64,000 nucleotides of DNA from Lederbergia citrisecunda (GTDB taxonomy: Bacteria > Bacillota > Bacilli > Bacillales > Bacillaceae_C), in NCBI RefSeq assembly GCF_018343695.1, contig NZ_JAGYPJ010000001.1, positions 62,001 through 126,000 of the forward strand, given 5' to 3'. This document shows, one piece after another, positions 1-9,881 of the stretch. Below the pieces are notes generated by a model. That model was given only the letters and a program-made list of their open reading frames with translations. It ran no database searches and was not told the origin of the DNA. The position numbers and the translations under genes were made by a program. Each line of letters begins with the position of its first letter. The first letter of the stretch is position 1.

Positions 1-1
1 A

Positions 2-1453
2 ACTTTTTCTTATCCAGGTAGCTTTGATAATATTTTTGAAGGTGTAAACTTTAAAATAGATACAGATTGGAAACTTGGATTTATCGGTAGAAATGGACGA
101 GGTAAAACAACATTCTTTAATTTATTATTAGGGAATTATGAGTATAGTGGAAAAATCATTTCTTCGGAAGAATTTAATTATTTCCCTTATCCAGTTTCGG
201 ATAAAAATAAGTATACTCATGAAATCTTTGAAGAAATTTGCCCCCAAGCAGAAGATTGGGAATATCTTCGTGAAATATCCTATCTAAATGTTGATGCCGA
301 GGTCATGTACCGACCATTTAAAACATTATCAAATGGAGAACAAACAAAGGTGTTGCTTGCTGCACTTTTTTTGAATGAGGGTCAATTTCTATTAATTGAT
401 GAGCCAACTAATCATCTAGACACAGATGCACGAAAGATAGTCTCTGATTATCTTAGGAAAAAAAAGGGGTTTATTTTAATTTCACATGACAGAATCTTTT
501 TAGATGGATGCGTTGACCATATCTTATCTATAAATAGAGCAAATATTGAAGTTCAAAGTGGTAACTATTCTTCTTGGAAGTTAAATTTTGATAGACAGCA
601 GGAACACGAAGAGGCAACAAATCAGCGTCTACAAAAAGACATAGGGAGATTAAAACAGTCTTCAAAGCGTTCAACAGGTTGGTCTAATCAAGTGGAAGAC
701 TCCAAAAATGGGACAACGAATTCGGGTTCGAAGTTGGACAAGGGTTTTGTAGGACATAAAGCGGAAAAGATGATGAAGAGAGCAAAGAACCTTGAATCAA
801 GGCAACAGAAAGCTATTGAGGAAAAGTCAAAACTGCTGAAAAATGTGGAAAAAACCGAGTCATTAAAATTAGAACCATTGGAATTTCAGTCAAATGAATT
901 GATCTGTTTGGCTGATGTGTCTGTTAAGTACGCTGAACATATAGTGAATAAGCCGATTAGCTTTAAAGTTGAACAAGGTGACCGAATTGTACTTGATGGA
1001 AAGAATGGAAGTGGAAAAAGTAGTATCCTAAAATTAATTCTAGGAAATCCCATCCAACATACAGGTACAATGAATTTAGGTTCAGGCCTCATTATTTCCT
1101 ATGTTCAACAAGATACTTCTCATTTGAAGGGGCTATTATCGGACTTTATTGAAATGCATGAGATTGATGAAACGTTATTTAAATCCATCCTACGTAAGAT
1201 GGATTTTGACCGTATTCAATTTGAGAAAGATATATCTCATTATTCTGGTGGACAAAAGAAAAAGCTGCTTATAGCCAAAAGTTTATGTGAAAAAGCTCAT
1301 TTATATATTTGGGATGAACCGTTAAATTTTATTGATATTTATTCACGCATGCAGATTGAAGAACTTATTCAAAGATTTAATCCCACAATGGTTATTGTTG
1401 AGCATGATAAGGTATTTCAACAAACAGTTGCAACAAAAACTATATCTATGTAG
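2..1453 (+). CDS. Lsa-type ABC-F ribosomal protection protein (5' end outside window)
   Basis: A cytosolic ABC-F ATPase. Members of the Lsa/Vga group bind the ribosome and displace lincosamide, streptogramin A and pleuromutilin drugs. The frame is open from base 2, so only about ten N-terminal residues are missing from a family of roughly 495 residues. Two ATPase domains are visible: Walker A GRNGRGKTT, signature LSNGEQ and Walker B LLIDEPTNHLD, then a charged linker, then Walker A GKNGSGKSS, signature YSGGQ and Walker B YIWDEPLNFID. The WDEPLN form of the second Walker B is what I associate with Lsa. There are no membrane spans, as expected for ABC-F. The family call is firm; the exact drug spectrum is inference. 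Confidence 0.88.
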   Translation, partial: TFSYPGSFDNIFEGVNFKIDTDWKLGFIGRNGRGKTTFFNLLLGNYEYSGKIISSEEFNYFPYPVSDKNKYTHEIFEEICPQAEDWEYLREISYLNVDAEVMYRPFKTLSNGEQTKVLLAALFLNEGQFLLIDEPTNHLDTDARKIVSDYLRKKKGFILISHDRIFLDGCVDHILSINRANIEVQSGNYSSWKLNFDRQQEHEEATNQRLQKDIGRLKQSSKRSTGWSNQVEDSKNGTTNSGSKLDKGFVGHKAEKMMKRAKNLESRQQKAIEEKSKLLKNVEKTESLKLEPLEFQSNELICLADVSVKYAEHIVNKPISFKVEQGDRIVLDGKNGSGKSSILKLILGNPIQHTGTMNLGSGLIISYVQQDTSHLKGLLSDFIEMHEIDETLFKSILRKMDFDRIQFEKDISHYSGGQKKKLLIAKSLCEKAHLYIWDEPLNFIDIYSRMQIEELIQRFNPTMVIVEHDKVFQQTVATKTISM

Positions 1454-1604
1454 TTAAATATGAAGAATAAAAGATGTAATTAGTAAATCAGATAATTAAA
1501 CTATATGGTACTTTAGTTAAAGAACGTAGCTAAAATGATCAAACTTTTTTATGAAAACTAACATAAATCTGTTAGAGAAGAATTCATTTTGATCAATCTT
1601 GATA

Positions 1605-1740
1605 TGCTCATATGCTCCCCATTAGGTAGACAGATTAAAAAATAAAATCTGTTTATCTAAGGGGTGTATTTTATATGGCTCGAATTAAATATTCTAAAGC
1701 TGAGAAATTAGCCATTCTACACCTTTATGGTTCCAGTCTT
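1605..1740 (+). mobile_element. Remnant of the left end of an IS3-family element
   Basis: A TAGACAGATT...AATCTGTTTATCTA inverted repeat (about 1627-1660) is followed by AGGGG and an ATG at 1675. The first 18 residues (MARIKYSKAEKLAILHLY) look like the start of the helix-turn-helix OrfA of IS3/IS150-type transposases. After about residue 18 the frame no longer resembles a transposase and stops at 1905. No OrfB or right end is visible. I read this as a decayed insertion sequence end; the match is from pattern memory only. Confidence 0.42.
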
Positions 1741-2059
1741 TTTCATTATTGTCTCAATCCCTTGTCCTTCCTGGCTTTTCACGTTATTTCAGAAGACTTT
1801 ATTTTAAAATGTGAAAAAATGCGGAAACCTGGACAATATGTCTATACCTGTGTGTCTCAAATCACCTCATCTTACCCGATTTTCTTTGCACTTTTTATTT
1901 GTTAATATTAAAATGTATAATGATTAAAATTTACTATCGTTTGATAAAAAGTGCTTAAGCACGGCATAAGTGTAATAAAGGCAGGGAAATCCTTGCTTTT
2001 TATTTTTGGGGACATGGGCTTGCCTAGGTGTCCAATAATGAGAGGATTTGAATTTGATT

Positions 2060-3043
2060 ATGATAGATAATTTTTGGCGTGATTTACCACGACCTTTTTT
2101 TATACTGGCACCAATGGAAGAAGTGACGGATGTTGTTTTCCGCCATGTAGTGAGTGAAGCGGCTAGACCTGATGTGTTTTTTACAGAGTTTACTAATACG
2201 GAGAGTTATTGTCACCCACAGGGGATCCAGAGTGTGCGTGGGCGTTTGACTTTTACAGAGGATGAACAACCAATTGTAGCCCATATATGGGGGGATAAGC
2301 CTGAATACTTTCGGCAAATGAGTATTGGTATGGCGAAACTAGGCTTTCGGGGTATAGATATCAATATGGGCTGCCCTGTACCTAATGTGGCACAGCATGG
2401 GAAGGGAAGCGGTCTTATCCTCCGTCCAGAAGTTGCTGCAGATTTAATACAAGCAGCAAAAGCAGGAGGATTACCCGTAAGTGTAAAAACAAGGCTTGGT
2501 TACACGGATGTAGACGAATGGCAGGATTGGCTGACACACATATTGAAACAAGACATTGCCAATCTATCCATTCATCTGCGTACAAGGAAGGAAATGAGCA
2601 AAGTGGATGCTCATTGGGAGCTAATCCCGGAGATTAAGAAACTTCGTGACAAGGTGGCACCAGATACACTTTTGACGATCAATGGGGATATTCCTGACCG
2701 CCAAACTGGCTTGAAACTTGTTGATCAATATGGTGTTGATGGGGTTATGATTGGGCGTGGTATTTTCAATAATCCATTTGCCTTTGAAAAAGAACCGAAA
2801 GATCATAGCAGTAAGGAATTGCTTGATCTCTTAAGGTTGCATCTGGATCTCCATGATAAATACTCAAAATTAGAGCTACGTCCGTTTAAGGCTCTTCATC
2901 GCTTTTTTAAGATATATGTCAAAGGATTTCGAGGGGCGAGTCAATTAAGAAATCAATTAATGAGCACAGAGTCAACAGATGAAGTGCGTGCGATGCTCGA
3001 TAATTTTGGGTCAAAGAATCTCGATGAAATTGGGGAACAGTAG
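2060..3043 (+). CDS. tRNA-dihydrouridine synthase
   Basis: Reduces uridine to dihydrouridine in tRNA D-loops using FMN and NADPH. The 327-residue TIM-barrel shows the Dus pattern: an early LAPMEEVTD loop, the active-site cysteine in NMGCPVPN, the phosphate and flavin segment VSVKTRLGY, a HLRTR segment and the late GVMIGRGIF flavin loop. Starts at TTG 2048 or 2054 are possible in the same frame. I chose ATG 2060 because AGAGGA (2041-2046) is too close to 2048 and [13 protein letters not shown] is the usual family N-terminus. It is a single gene closed by the hairpin at 3064. Assignment to DusA, B or C is not attempted. Confidence 0.9.
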   Translation: MIDNFWRDLPRPFFILAPMEEVTDVVFRHVVSEAARPDVFFTEFTNTESYCHPQGIQSVRGRLTFTEDEQPIVAHIWGDKPEYFRQMSIGMAKLGFRGIDINMGCPVPNVAQHGKGSGLILRPEVAADLIQAAKAGGLPVSVKTRLGYTDVDEWQDWLTHILKQDIANLSIHLRTRKEMSKVDAHWELIPEIKKLRDKVAPDTLLTINGDIPDRQTGLKLVDQYGVDGVMIGRGIFNNPFAFEKEPKDHSSKELLDLLRLHLDLHDKYSKLELRPFKALHRFFKIYVKGFRGASQLRNQLMSTESTDEVRAMLDNFGSKNLDEIGEQ

Positions 3044-3063
3044 AAGAGTCCTCATTAAAAAAG

Positions 3064-3103
3064 TAGGCAACTACCCCATTGGGAGTTGCCTATTTACTTT
3101 TTT
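3064..3103 (+). terminator. Intrinsic terminator of the dihydrouridine synthase gene
   Basis: A nine-base stem, TAGGCAACT with AGTTGCCTA, is followed by a T-rich tract. A near-identical hairpin occurs at 11030. Confidence 0.85.
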
Positions 3104-3201
3104 GATATCCAATTTACGATAAGGTAGTATTAGATTAATCAATTGGTCACTACCTTTGGTGGGACAGAGGCTTGACACTATTATTTTTATGGAGGTCTAT
3201 T

Positions 3202-3699
3202 ATGGATAATAACGATATATTAATTCGATTGAGATATGCGCTTGAGATTAAAAATAAAGAAATGGCAGAGATCTTTAAACTTGGGGGAGCGGGCGTAACA
3301 GTGCCAGAAGTAATAAAGATTCTCACAAAGTCAGACGAGTATGATGCCGAAAGTGACGATCAAATAAAATGTAATAACAGTATGTTAGATTCATTTTTAA
3401 ATGGTTTGATTATTTATAAAAGAGGAAAACAAGAGCCCAAACTAGGGCAGTCTGATACGCCAGAACCATCTTTAAAGAAAAGTGCAAATGTTAATAATCT
3501 CCTGTTAAAAAAGGTAAAAATTGCATTAGCATTAACGACTGAGGATATGCTGGAAATATTCGAAAATGCAGGAATCACAGTTACAAAAGGGGAGCTAGGC
3601 GCTTTATTAAGAAAAGAAGGGCATAAGAACTATAAAGAGTGCGGAGATAAATATGCCAGGAATTTCTTAAAAGGATTGGCGATCAAATACAGGGGATAA
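3202..3699 (+). CDS. DUF1456 (YehS-like) protein
   Basis: A 165-residue soluble protein made of two repeats of the same roughly 70-residue unit (MDNNDILIRLRYALEIKN and NLLLKKVKIALALTTEDML). Each unit has a short helical start, a middle (EIFKLGGAGVT / EIFENAGITVT) and an end with LNGLIIYKRG / LKGLAIKYRG. This doubled layout is that of DUF1456/YehS, whose function is not established. Start ATG 3202 has GGAGG six bases upstream; the longer frame from 3172 lacks a site. It lies 20 bases before the next gene, so the two are probably cotranscribed. Confidence 0.8.
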   Translation: MDNNDILIRLRYALEIKNKEMAEIFKLGGAGVTVPEVIKILTKSDEYDAESDDQIKCNNSMLDSFLNGLIIYKRGKQEPKLGQSDTPEPSLKKSANVNNLLLKKVKIALALTTEDMLEIFENAGITVTKGELGALLRKEGHKNYKECGDKYARNFLKGLAIKYRG

Positions 3700-3719
3700 G
3701 CCTTAATACAGGTGATGAC

Positions 3720-4427
3720 ATGATACATGCCTACTTAGGTGAGACAATACGTTTTGATATCAAGTACAAAAATCGTACCTCCATAGGAGTTACAATAGAT
3801 AGTTATGGAATTGTTAAGGTTCACGCTCCGAAAGGGACATCTGATGATAGAGTGCTTCAATTACTAGAAGAAAAATGGGATCTTATACAGCAAAAATTAA
3901 AAGAAATGAAGGATAGGCTGCTGGGACCTGAGAAAAAGGTCTATGAGTATGGTGAGAGTTTTCTTTATTTAGGAAACAATTATCCCATTCAGATCTTCCA
4001 AGATATAAATATAACGCAAGAACATGTAGTGTTTGAAGACGGTAAGCTCCTTATATATGTAAAGCAGCCAGACACTGAAAAAATAAAAAAAGCTTTGAAA
4101 CGATTTTATTACCAGCAGTGTAAGGCATTAGTGGAAAAGAGCATTTTCTCCTATCAAAGCAACTTCAAAACAAAACCACGTTCTATTCGTATTTCGGATA
4201 GTAAAACGACTTGGGGAACCTGTGATTCAAAGCTGCAGTTAACATTTAATTGGCGACTAGCAATGGCACCACTTGAGGTCATTGACTATGTAGTCGTTCA
4301 TGAAATGTGCCATATGGTTCATCTGAATCACGACCGATCCTTCTGGCGCCTTGTTGGAAAAATAATGCCAGATTATAAGGAAAAGGAAAACTGGCTGTCT
4401 TTATCAAGCTGGAAAATGACTATATAG
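3720..4427 (+). CDS. YgjP-like zinc metallopeptidase-fold protein
   Basis: A 235-residue soluble protein of the DUF45/YgjP group, a compact M48-like metal hydrolase. The zinc site is visible: HEMCH (His194, Glu195, His198) and the third histidine in LNHDRSFW (His204), close to the family form HELxHxxxxNHSxxFW. The segment SKTTWGTCDSKLQLTFNWRL is the family's conserved strand before the active site. The N-terminal half is a beta-rich domain with a coiled stretch around residues 45-70. The start at ATG 3720 follows AGGTGAT. Substrate is unknown. Confidence 0.84.
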   Translation: MIHAYLGETIRFDIKYKNRTSIGVTIDSYGIVKVHAPKGTSDDRVLQLLEEKWDLIQQKLKEMKDRLLGPEKKVYEYGESFLYLGNNYPIQIFQDINITQEHVVFEDGKLLIYVKQPDTEKIKKALKRFYYQQCKALVEKSIFSYQSNFKTKPRSIRISDSKTTWGTCDSKLQLTFNWRLAMAPLEVIDYVVVHEMCHMVHLNHDRSFWRLVGKIMPDYKEKENWLSLSSWKMTI

Positions 4428-4546
4428 TAATCCCTAAACCTATTTCGAGTGCAAGTTTAACAAAAAAGACGAAAAATATACCTTTTTTAGGCAGTAGCTC
4501 TTGCGAGGTTGGATATAATCCATTTTCTATTACCTAAAAGTAGTTA

Positions 4547-4574
4547 TTGAAAATCCGATTAGAAGTGCTATAAT
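4547..4574 (+). promoter_or_regulatory. Sigma-A type promoter of xpt-pbuX
   Basis: TTGAAA (4547-4552), a 16-base spacer, then a perfect TATAAT (4569-4574). It lies about 27 bases upstream of the riboswitch aptamer. Confidence 0.75.
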
Positions 4575-4600
4575 AACAATATTCTACAATTCTATAGTAT

Positions 4601-4673
4601 TCACTCATATAATCGCAGGGATAGGGTCTGCAAGTTTCTACCGATTTGCCGTAAACAAATCGACTATGGGTGG
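4601..4673 (+). promoter_or_regulatory. Guanine-type purine riboswitch
   Basis: The sequence follows the purine aptamer: P1 strand CACTCAT, ATAATCGCAGG for J1/2 and P2, AAGTTTCTACC for J2/3, a GCCGTAAA L3 loop and the closing CGACTATGGGTG. The ligand-pairing base, position 74 of the xpt aptamer, is C4664 in GACTAT, which indicates guanine or hypoxanthine rather than adenine. The downstream terminator at 4738 is the expression platform, so purine should switch xpt-pbuX off. Confidence 0.93.
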
Positions 4674-4737
4674 CAAATGATTGGAAAAAATAAGGTTATG
4701 TGAAAATCTTGTTTTTTTCCTATTTCTTTTAGATTCA

Positions 4738-4798
4738 AACTCGAAGACTTTGCTACCCTGCATTTAAAAAGGGGCATATCGTCTGCGAGTTTTTTTTG
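4738..4798 (+). terminator. Riboswitch expression-platform terminator
   Basis: AACTCG and AAGAC pair with GTCTGCGAGTT, followed by eight T residues. It lies between the guanine aptamer and xpt. Confidence 0.85.
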
Positions 4799-4815
4799 TA
4801 TTTTATATCAGTTAG

Positions 4816-5417
<602 letters not shown>

Positions 5418-5418
<1 letters not shown>

Positions 5419-6722
5419 TGAAAAATGCACTGAAGTCCACCACATTGGGAATCCAGCATCTTTTGGCTATGTACGCGGGTGCTATTCTCGTGCCATTAAT
5501 TATCGGAAAATCTTTGGGATTTGATCATAAACAATTAACGTATCTTGTGTCGATTGATATTTTAATGTGTGGAGTTGCAACACTTTTACAAATCATGAGT
5601 AACCGATTTGTCGGAATAGGCCTCCCAGTTGTGCTTGGCTGTACTTTTACTGCGGTAGGTCCGATTATGAAAATTGGTGAGGAATTTGGTATTTCTGCTA
5701 TTTATGGTTCCATCATTGCCTCTGGCTTGATCATTATGTTGATTGCTGGTTTTTTTGGCAAATTGATCAAATTTTTTCCACCCGTTGTAACAGGTTCCGT
5801 TGTGACCATTATTGGTATTACCCTTATTCCAGTAGCGATCAATAATATGGGCGGTGGCCAAGATGCAGCAGACTTTGGGTCATTGTCGAATATTATATTA
5901 GCTTTTGGGACCTTACTAACGATTATCTTAATCTTCCGTTTTTCCACTGGCTTTATTCGGGCCATCTCCATATTACTCGGTCTTGGTGTTGGAACAATTG
6001 CTGCCAGTATCATGGGTAAGGTTGATTTAATGCCAGTTCAGGATGCAGCAGTTGCACAAATCGTAAGACCATTTTATTTTGGATATCCGACATTTGAATG
6101 GTCAGCCATCCTTACAATGACAATCGTTGGGATGGTATCTTTGGTAGAATCAACGGGTGTTTATTTTGCCTTGAGTGATATTTGTGATAAGAAGTTGAAG
6201 AAAGAAGATTTGGCAAAAGGCTATCGTGCAGAAGGGCTAGCCTCCGTCATTGGCGGTCTTTTCAATGCCTTTCCATATACAACATTTTCGCAAAATGTCG
6301 GTTTGATTCAAATGTCAGGTGTTCGGTCTCGAAAAGTGATTTTGATTACGGGTTCCATGCTAATCGCCCTTGGATTCCTGCCTAAAATTGCAGCATTCAC
6401 AACCATTATTCCAACATCTGTCTTAGGGGGAGCAATGATGGCGATGTTTGGGATGGTCGTTTCTCAAGGGATTAAAATGCTAAGTAAAACTATTTCCGAT
6501 TCGCAAGAAAACTCGATGATTATTGCTTGTTCTGTCGGTCTAGGTCTTGGTGTTACGGTTGCACCTAACTTATTTTCAGCACTTCCATCAGGACTGCAAA
6601 TATTGACAAGTAATGGTATTGTTGCAGGCAGTGTAACGGCCATTGCGCTTAATATTATATTTAATATGTTGCCAAATAGGAAAAGGCAGGAAACCGTTGT
6701 TGTATCGAAGCAAAGTGCTTAA
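5418..6722 (+). CDS. pbuX: Xanthine permease, NCS2 family
   Basis: Imports xanthine across the cell membrane for Xpt to use. The 434-residue protein has about 12 to 14 hydrophobic spans and typical NCS2 signatures: GIQHLLAMYAGAILVPL at the N-terminus, GIGLPVVLGCTFTAV, VVTGSVVTIIGITLIPVA, SLVESTGVYFAL and the FPYTTFSQNVGL loop. ATG 5418 overlaps the xpt stop; a GTG at 5406 in the same frame would only add four residues. Expression is controlled by the purine riboswitch of the operon, and a hairpin at 6736 closes the unit. Confidence 0.96.
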
Positions 6723-6735
6723 CAGATAAAAACAT

Positions 6736-6792
6736 GTCCTATTTAGCTTGCGGGGATTAATTACGTAGGCTAAATAGGACTCTTTATTTTCC
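6736..6792 (+). terminator. Terminator of the xpt-pbuX operon
   Basis: A 12-base perfect stem (GTCCTATTTAGC with GCTAAATAGGAC) with a 21-base loop is followed by TCTTTATTTT. Confidence 0.75.
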
Positions 6793-6920
6793 ATTTTTAT
6801 GACTATCATAGTGATAACTGATGTTATATGGACTAAATTTTTATTAAACTCCAATTGGATATATTTTCTCATAACAGGTTAACCTTTTATTTGTCAAAAA
6901 ACTATTAAACTGAGGGAAAT

Positions 6921-7241
6921 CTACTCTACAATGATTTCTGTAGCAATCAACTCGACTGATTTATATATATCTTCATCACCTTGAATTAAAATATTTACAT
7001 TCTGCCCAACTTTTAAATCAGAAGCAGAATCTACCTTCCCATTTATATTGGTGTTTTCATTAATTGTTATATCGTACATAGGATATAGAGCAGTGGGATC
7101 ACCTGCATCTTCTCCAACACGAATGGTTGTTGGATCAATAATTTCTAAAATTTTGCCTTCGAAGTCAAATTCTTTTCCTCCGCAACCTGTGATAAAAAGC
7201 AAATTCAAGAATGCACCTAAGATAATTAGTTTTTTTATCAC
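6921..7241 (-). CDS. Small lipoprotein, possibly DUF3221-like
   Basis: The 106-residue product begins MIKKLIILGAF and has the lipobox FITGC with Cys20, so it should be lipid-anchored outside the membrane. The mature part (GKILEIIDPTTIRVGE..., DLKVGQNVNILIQG) has the short beta-strand pattern of an OB-like fold and resembles DUF3221/YobA proteins. I chose GTG 7241 because AGGAGGAGT sits just upstream; the frame extends to 7295 without a better site. The function is unknown. Confidence 0.65.
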   Translation of the reverse strand: MIKKLIILGAFLNLLFITGCGGKEFDFEGKILEIIDPTTIRVGEDAGDPTALYPMYDITINENTNINGKVDSASDLKVGQNVNILIQGDEDIYKSVELIATEIIVE

Positions 7242-7365
7242 TTTTACTCCTCCTAAAAAACATAATCCAATAGATGCTAATAAAACTTTTCGCATAATAG
7301 TAATCTACTGTTTGTTAATTAGCAACAATAAACAAAATACAAATTTCAACAAAAAATCATGGTTT

Positions 7366-9740
7366 AAGTTTGCTGATATTCATTTCGATTCAGAACCTAA
7401 TTTATTTAACAGATGAACAAAGCTATAATAGGATTAAATAATCTGGAAATTCAGGGAAAAATATACAATGCAGCAAGTTGTTTATCTACAGAGTTATGTG
7501 TACAAGAAAATAGAGATTTACAGCCATTACAGGTAGTTCTGCATTTAGAGACAGGTATACAAGTTTTGATTCACCATATCTACGTCCTTTTCGAAAGGAT
7601 GGATAGAATAATAGAGAATTTAGCTACAAAGAGAATGTTAAAAGGGGGAAACGCATTTATGATCTCAGCAAAAATAGATCCCATATCAAGAACTACGATA
7701 AGAGAAAAAGACGTGGAATCTATCGTTGATTGGTTCGATCAGCATAAACAATCGTTCTATATACTTGGTTGGTCCTATCTTAGGAATCAACAGCAAATGG
7801 AAGAGCTTTTTTATCAGTCCATTATAAAAGTGCACAAGGAATTACCTCGATTTAAACGAGAAACGTCATTCGAAAAGTGGGTAACGTCTATTTTCCTACA
7901 TATCTGCCGTGAACTTTCTGATGATAAAAGTTTACAAGTTTCTGAGGAAGGTGAACTACGTCAGGACTTATTTAAAGCACTCGATCAGTTGAAAGAGTAT
8001 GAGAAAAAAGCGGTGCTTCTTACATATGTAATAGGAATTTCTCGAGAGGAAGCGGCACAGCTTCTCCAAGTTTCAGTGGAAAAGATGAAAGAACTTTTGT
8101 TTTGCGGAATTCAGTCATTTAGAAAAGAAATGGGCTACGAGACATCCATTAATGGCTGTAAGGAGTATCACAAGAATTACATCGATTACTTAGAAAGAAC
8201 ACTGGAACGGTCAAAAAAGGTTGATTTCGAGGTGCATATTTATCATTGCCAAGATTGTCAGGAGGAATTAGGTGCCTTTCAAGATGTCATGTTAAATCTT
8301 ACTGAAAGGTTGGAGGATTTCTATGTGCCATCTTGTTTCATGGAGAATGTTAAAGATAGGCTTGCAGAAAAGGAAAATCACAGACAACAGAGGACCAAGA
8401 ATCGTAAAAGAATAGGATATGTTTTTGCAAGTGTTTTAGCGTTATTAATAGGTATAGAAGTTTTTACAGGGTCTTTTTCCGACCGCTACTATGCATGGAC
8501 AGAAGAAGATCAGCAATTGCGTGCCTTTCTACAACACGGCTTAGGTGAAAGGCTGAACCTAGAAGCGGAAAGCAATGGGATAAAAATTAAGATCAAAAGT
8601 GTGATTGCTGATGATATACAAACACTTGTTTTTTATGAAATAGAAGATAAAGCTAAAGAAAACCAATATGCGATGAATTATGATGATGGGGTTTTTGCGG
8701 AGAACAAATATGAAATCATGAGTCGTGACACTTCTCCAATGTACTATCCTCCTGACCTTAAATCCGATCTAAATAATAAAGAAAAGAACGTATATCATGG
8801 AAAGCTTAGTCTATTGCCACTGAAAATGGATAACGGGACAATAAAACTTAAGATCACAAAGCTTCAGAAACTGATTCGTAATTCCTCTGTCCAGGAGAGT
8901 TATATGGCTTACAAAAACATGGCATATGAAACTGGAGAGTGGAACTTCGAGATCCCTGTAACGAAATATCTCTCTATCGAATATCAATTGGATGAAGAAA
9001 TAGAAGTCGAGGGGGTCCAAGTTCGATTTGATAAACTAACGATTGCTCCTACAACGACGATTCTACATTATTCTTTAGATTATGAACAGCCAGAGAAGAG
9101 GATAGATGAGCTTGCTTTTGACAGTCTAAAAGTGAACAATAAAAAAGTGAAGGCATATATGTATAGCAACTTATATCGAAATAATAATTGGTTTTCTTTT
9201 CAAACAAAATTTGATCCACTTTTTGTAGAAAAACCAAAAGAGGTTAATGTTCAATTCGAATCTGTTTCTTTATCGGTTGATGAACAAAAAAACATTGAAC
9301 TGGATGTTTCTAGAGGATACCCTCAAACATTTGAATATGCAGGCAGTACAATCTCCATCGACAGGGTGGAAGTTGGACAGCCGACCCAAGTTGTCTTTAG
9401 TAATCAGGAAATTGAGAATAGAGCATATGATTGGATTCACTTCAATATTGTGAGTGAGGATGAAAGTATCATTAGTTCAAGGGATACGAATTCTGAAGGT
9501 GTACTTGTCGATAAAAACGGAATTGAATACGATTTAGATAAAAACCCTTACGCATATGATGAAATCGAGCAGCCTCGTTATTTCTTTACAGTTCAAAATG
9601 TAGCGTTACACAGTAACGACGCAGAAGAGGCAGTAATTCCTAAAAGATTAGAGATTTATGGATATAATACAATAAAATATTTTGATGATGTTGTGAAGAT
9701 ATCTTTGAAATAACATTAATCGCTACAGGTTATGTCCCAA
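7366..9740 (+). repeat. Long direct duplication, copy A
   Basis: About 2.35 kb, from roughly 290 bases upstream of the sigma/anti-sigma fusion gene to just past its stop, is repeated at 17882-20253. The upstream parts align with many differences (for example TTTATTTAACAGATGAACAA in both). One 119-base block is identical (7974-8092 with 18481-18599). Confidence 0.88.
7659..9713 (+). CDS. ECF sigma factor fused to a membrane-spanning anti-sigma protein (copy A)
   Basis: One 684-residue polypeptide. Residues ~20-85 resemble sigma region 2 (YILGWSYLRNQQQMEELF, then FEKWVTSIFLHICREL). Residues ~105-160 resemble region 4 (LKEYEKKAVLLTYVIGISRE). A ZAS-type zinc finger H193-x3-C197-x2-C200 follows, with C/H ligands just before it. 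Then come a basic stretch, one membrane span (~252-272) and a ~410-residue outer part like DUF4179-type anti-sigma domains. Sigma and anti-sigma are normally separate proteins. Start ATG 7659 has AAAGGGGGA nine bases upstream; the frame is open back to 7413, but the matching upstream region of copy B contains stops. The function as a membrane-tethered regulator is inference. Confidence 0.78.
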   Translation: MISAKIDPISRTTIREKDVESIVDWFDQHKQSFYILGWSYLRNQQQMEELFYQSIIKVHKELPRFKRETSFEKWVTSIFLHICRELSDDKSLQVSEEGELRQDLFKALDQLKEYEKKAVLLTYVIGISREEAAQLLQVSVEKMKELLFCGIQSFRKEMGYETSINGCKEYHKNYIDYLERTLERSKKVDFEVHIYHCQDCQEELGAFQDVMLNLTERLEDFYVPSCFMENVKDRLAEKENHRQQRTKNRKRIGYVFASVLALLIGIEVFTGSFSDRYYAWTEEDQQLRAFLQHGLGERLNLEAESNGIKIKIKSVIADDIQTLVFYEIEDKAKENQYAMNYDDGVFAENKYEIMSRDTSPMYYPPDLKSDLNNKEKNVYHGKLSLLPLKMDNGTIKLKITKLQKLIRNSSVQESYMAYKNMAYETGEWNFEIPVTKYLSIEYQLDEEIEVEGVQVRFDKLTIAPTTTILHYSLDYEQPEKRIDELAFDSLKVNNKKVKAYMYSNLYRNNNWFSFQTKFDPLFVEKPKEVNVQFESVSLSVDEQKNIELDVSRGYPQTFEYAGSTISIDRVEVGQPTQVVFSNQEIENRAYDWIHFNIVSEDESIISSRDTNSEGVLVDKNGIEYDLDKNPYAYDEIEQPRYFFTVQNVALHSNDAEEAVIPKRLEIYGYNTIKYFDDVVKISLK

Positions 9741-9881
9741 ATATTTTTCGATAAATTTAAGAGAGGTATTTCATTTTATCTAAGCTTGAATCTTAATTTT
9801 ATTACTAACGTATATAAACTATATATAACTTATCCATAATGTATTAAACTATTGAAAACAGAAAAAAATGAGGTGATTTCT

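Noticed and set aside
886-1092. 68-codon minus-strand frame inside the Lsa-type gene
   Set aside because: Complete overlap with a well-supported ABC-F gene, no ribosome binding site and no family pattern.
5586-6013. Two minus-strand frames inside pbuX
   Set aside because: Shadows of a permease gene; hydrophobic codons read backwards give such frames.
7048-7416. 122-codon plus-strand frame opposite the small lipoprotein gene
   Set aside because: The minus-strand gene has a lipobox and AGGAGGAGT site; the plus frame has neither and resembles no protein.
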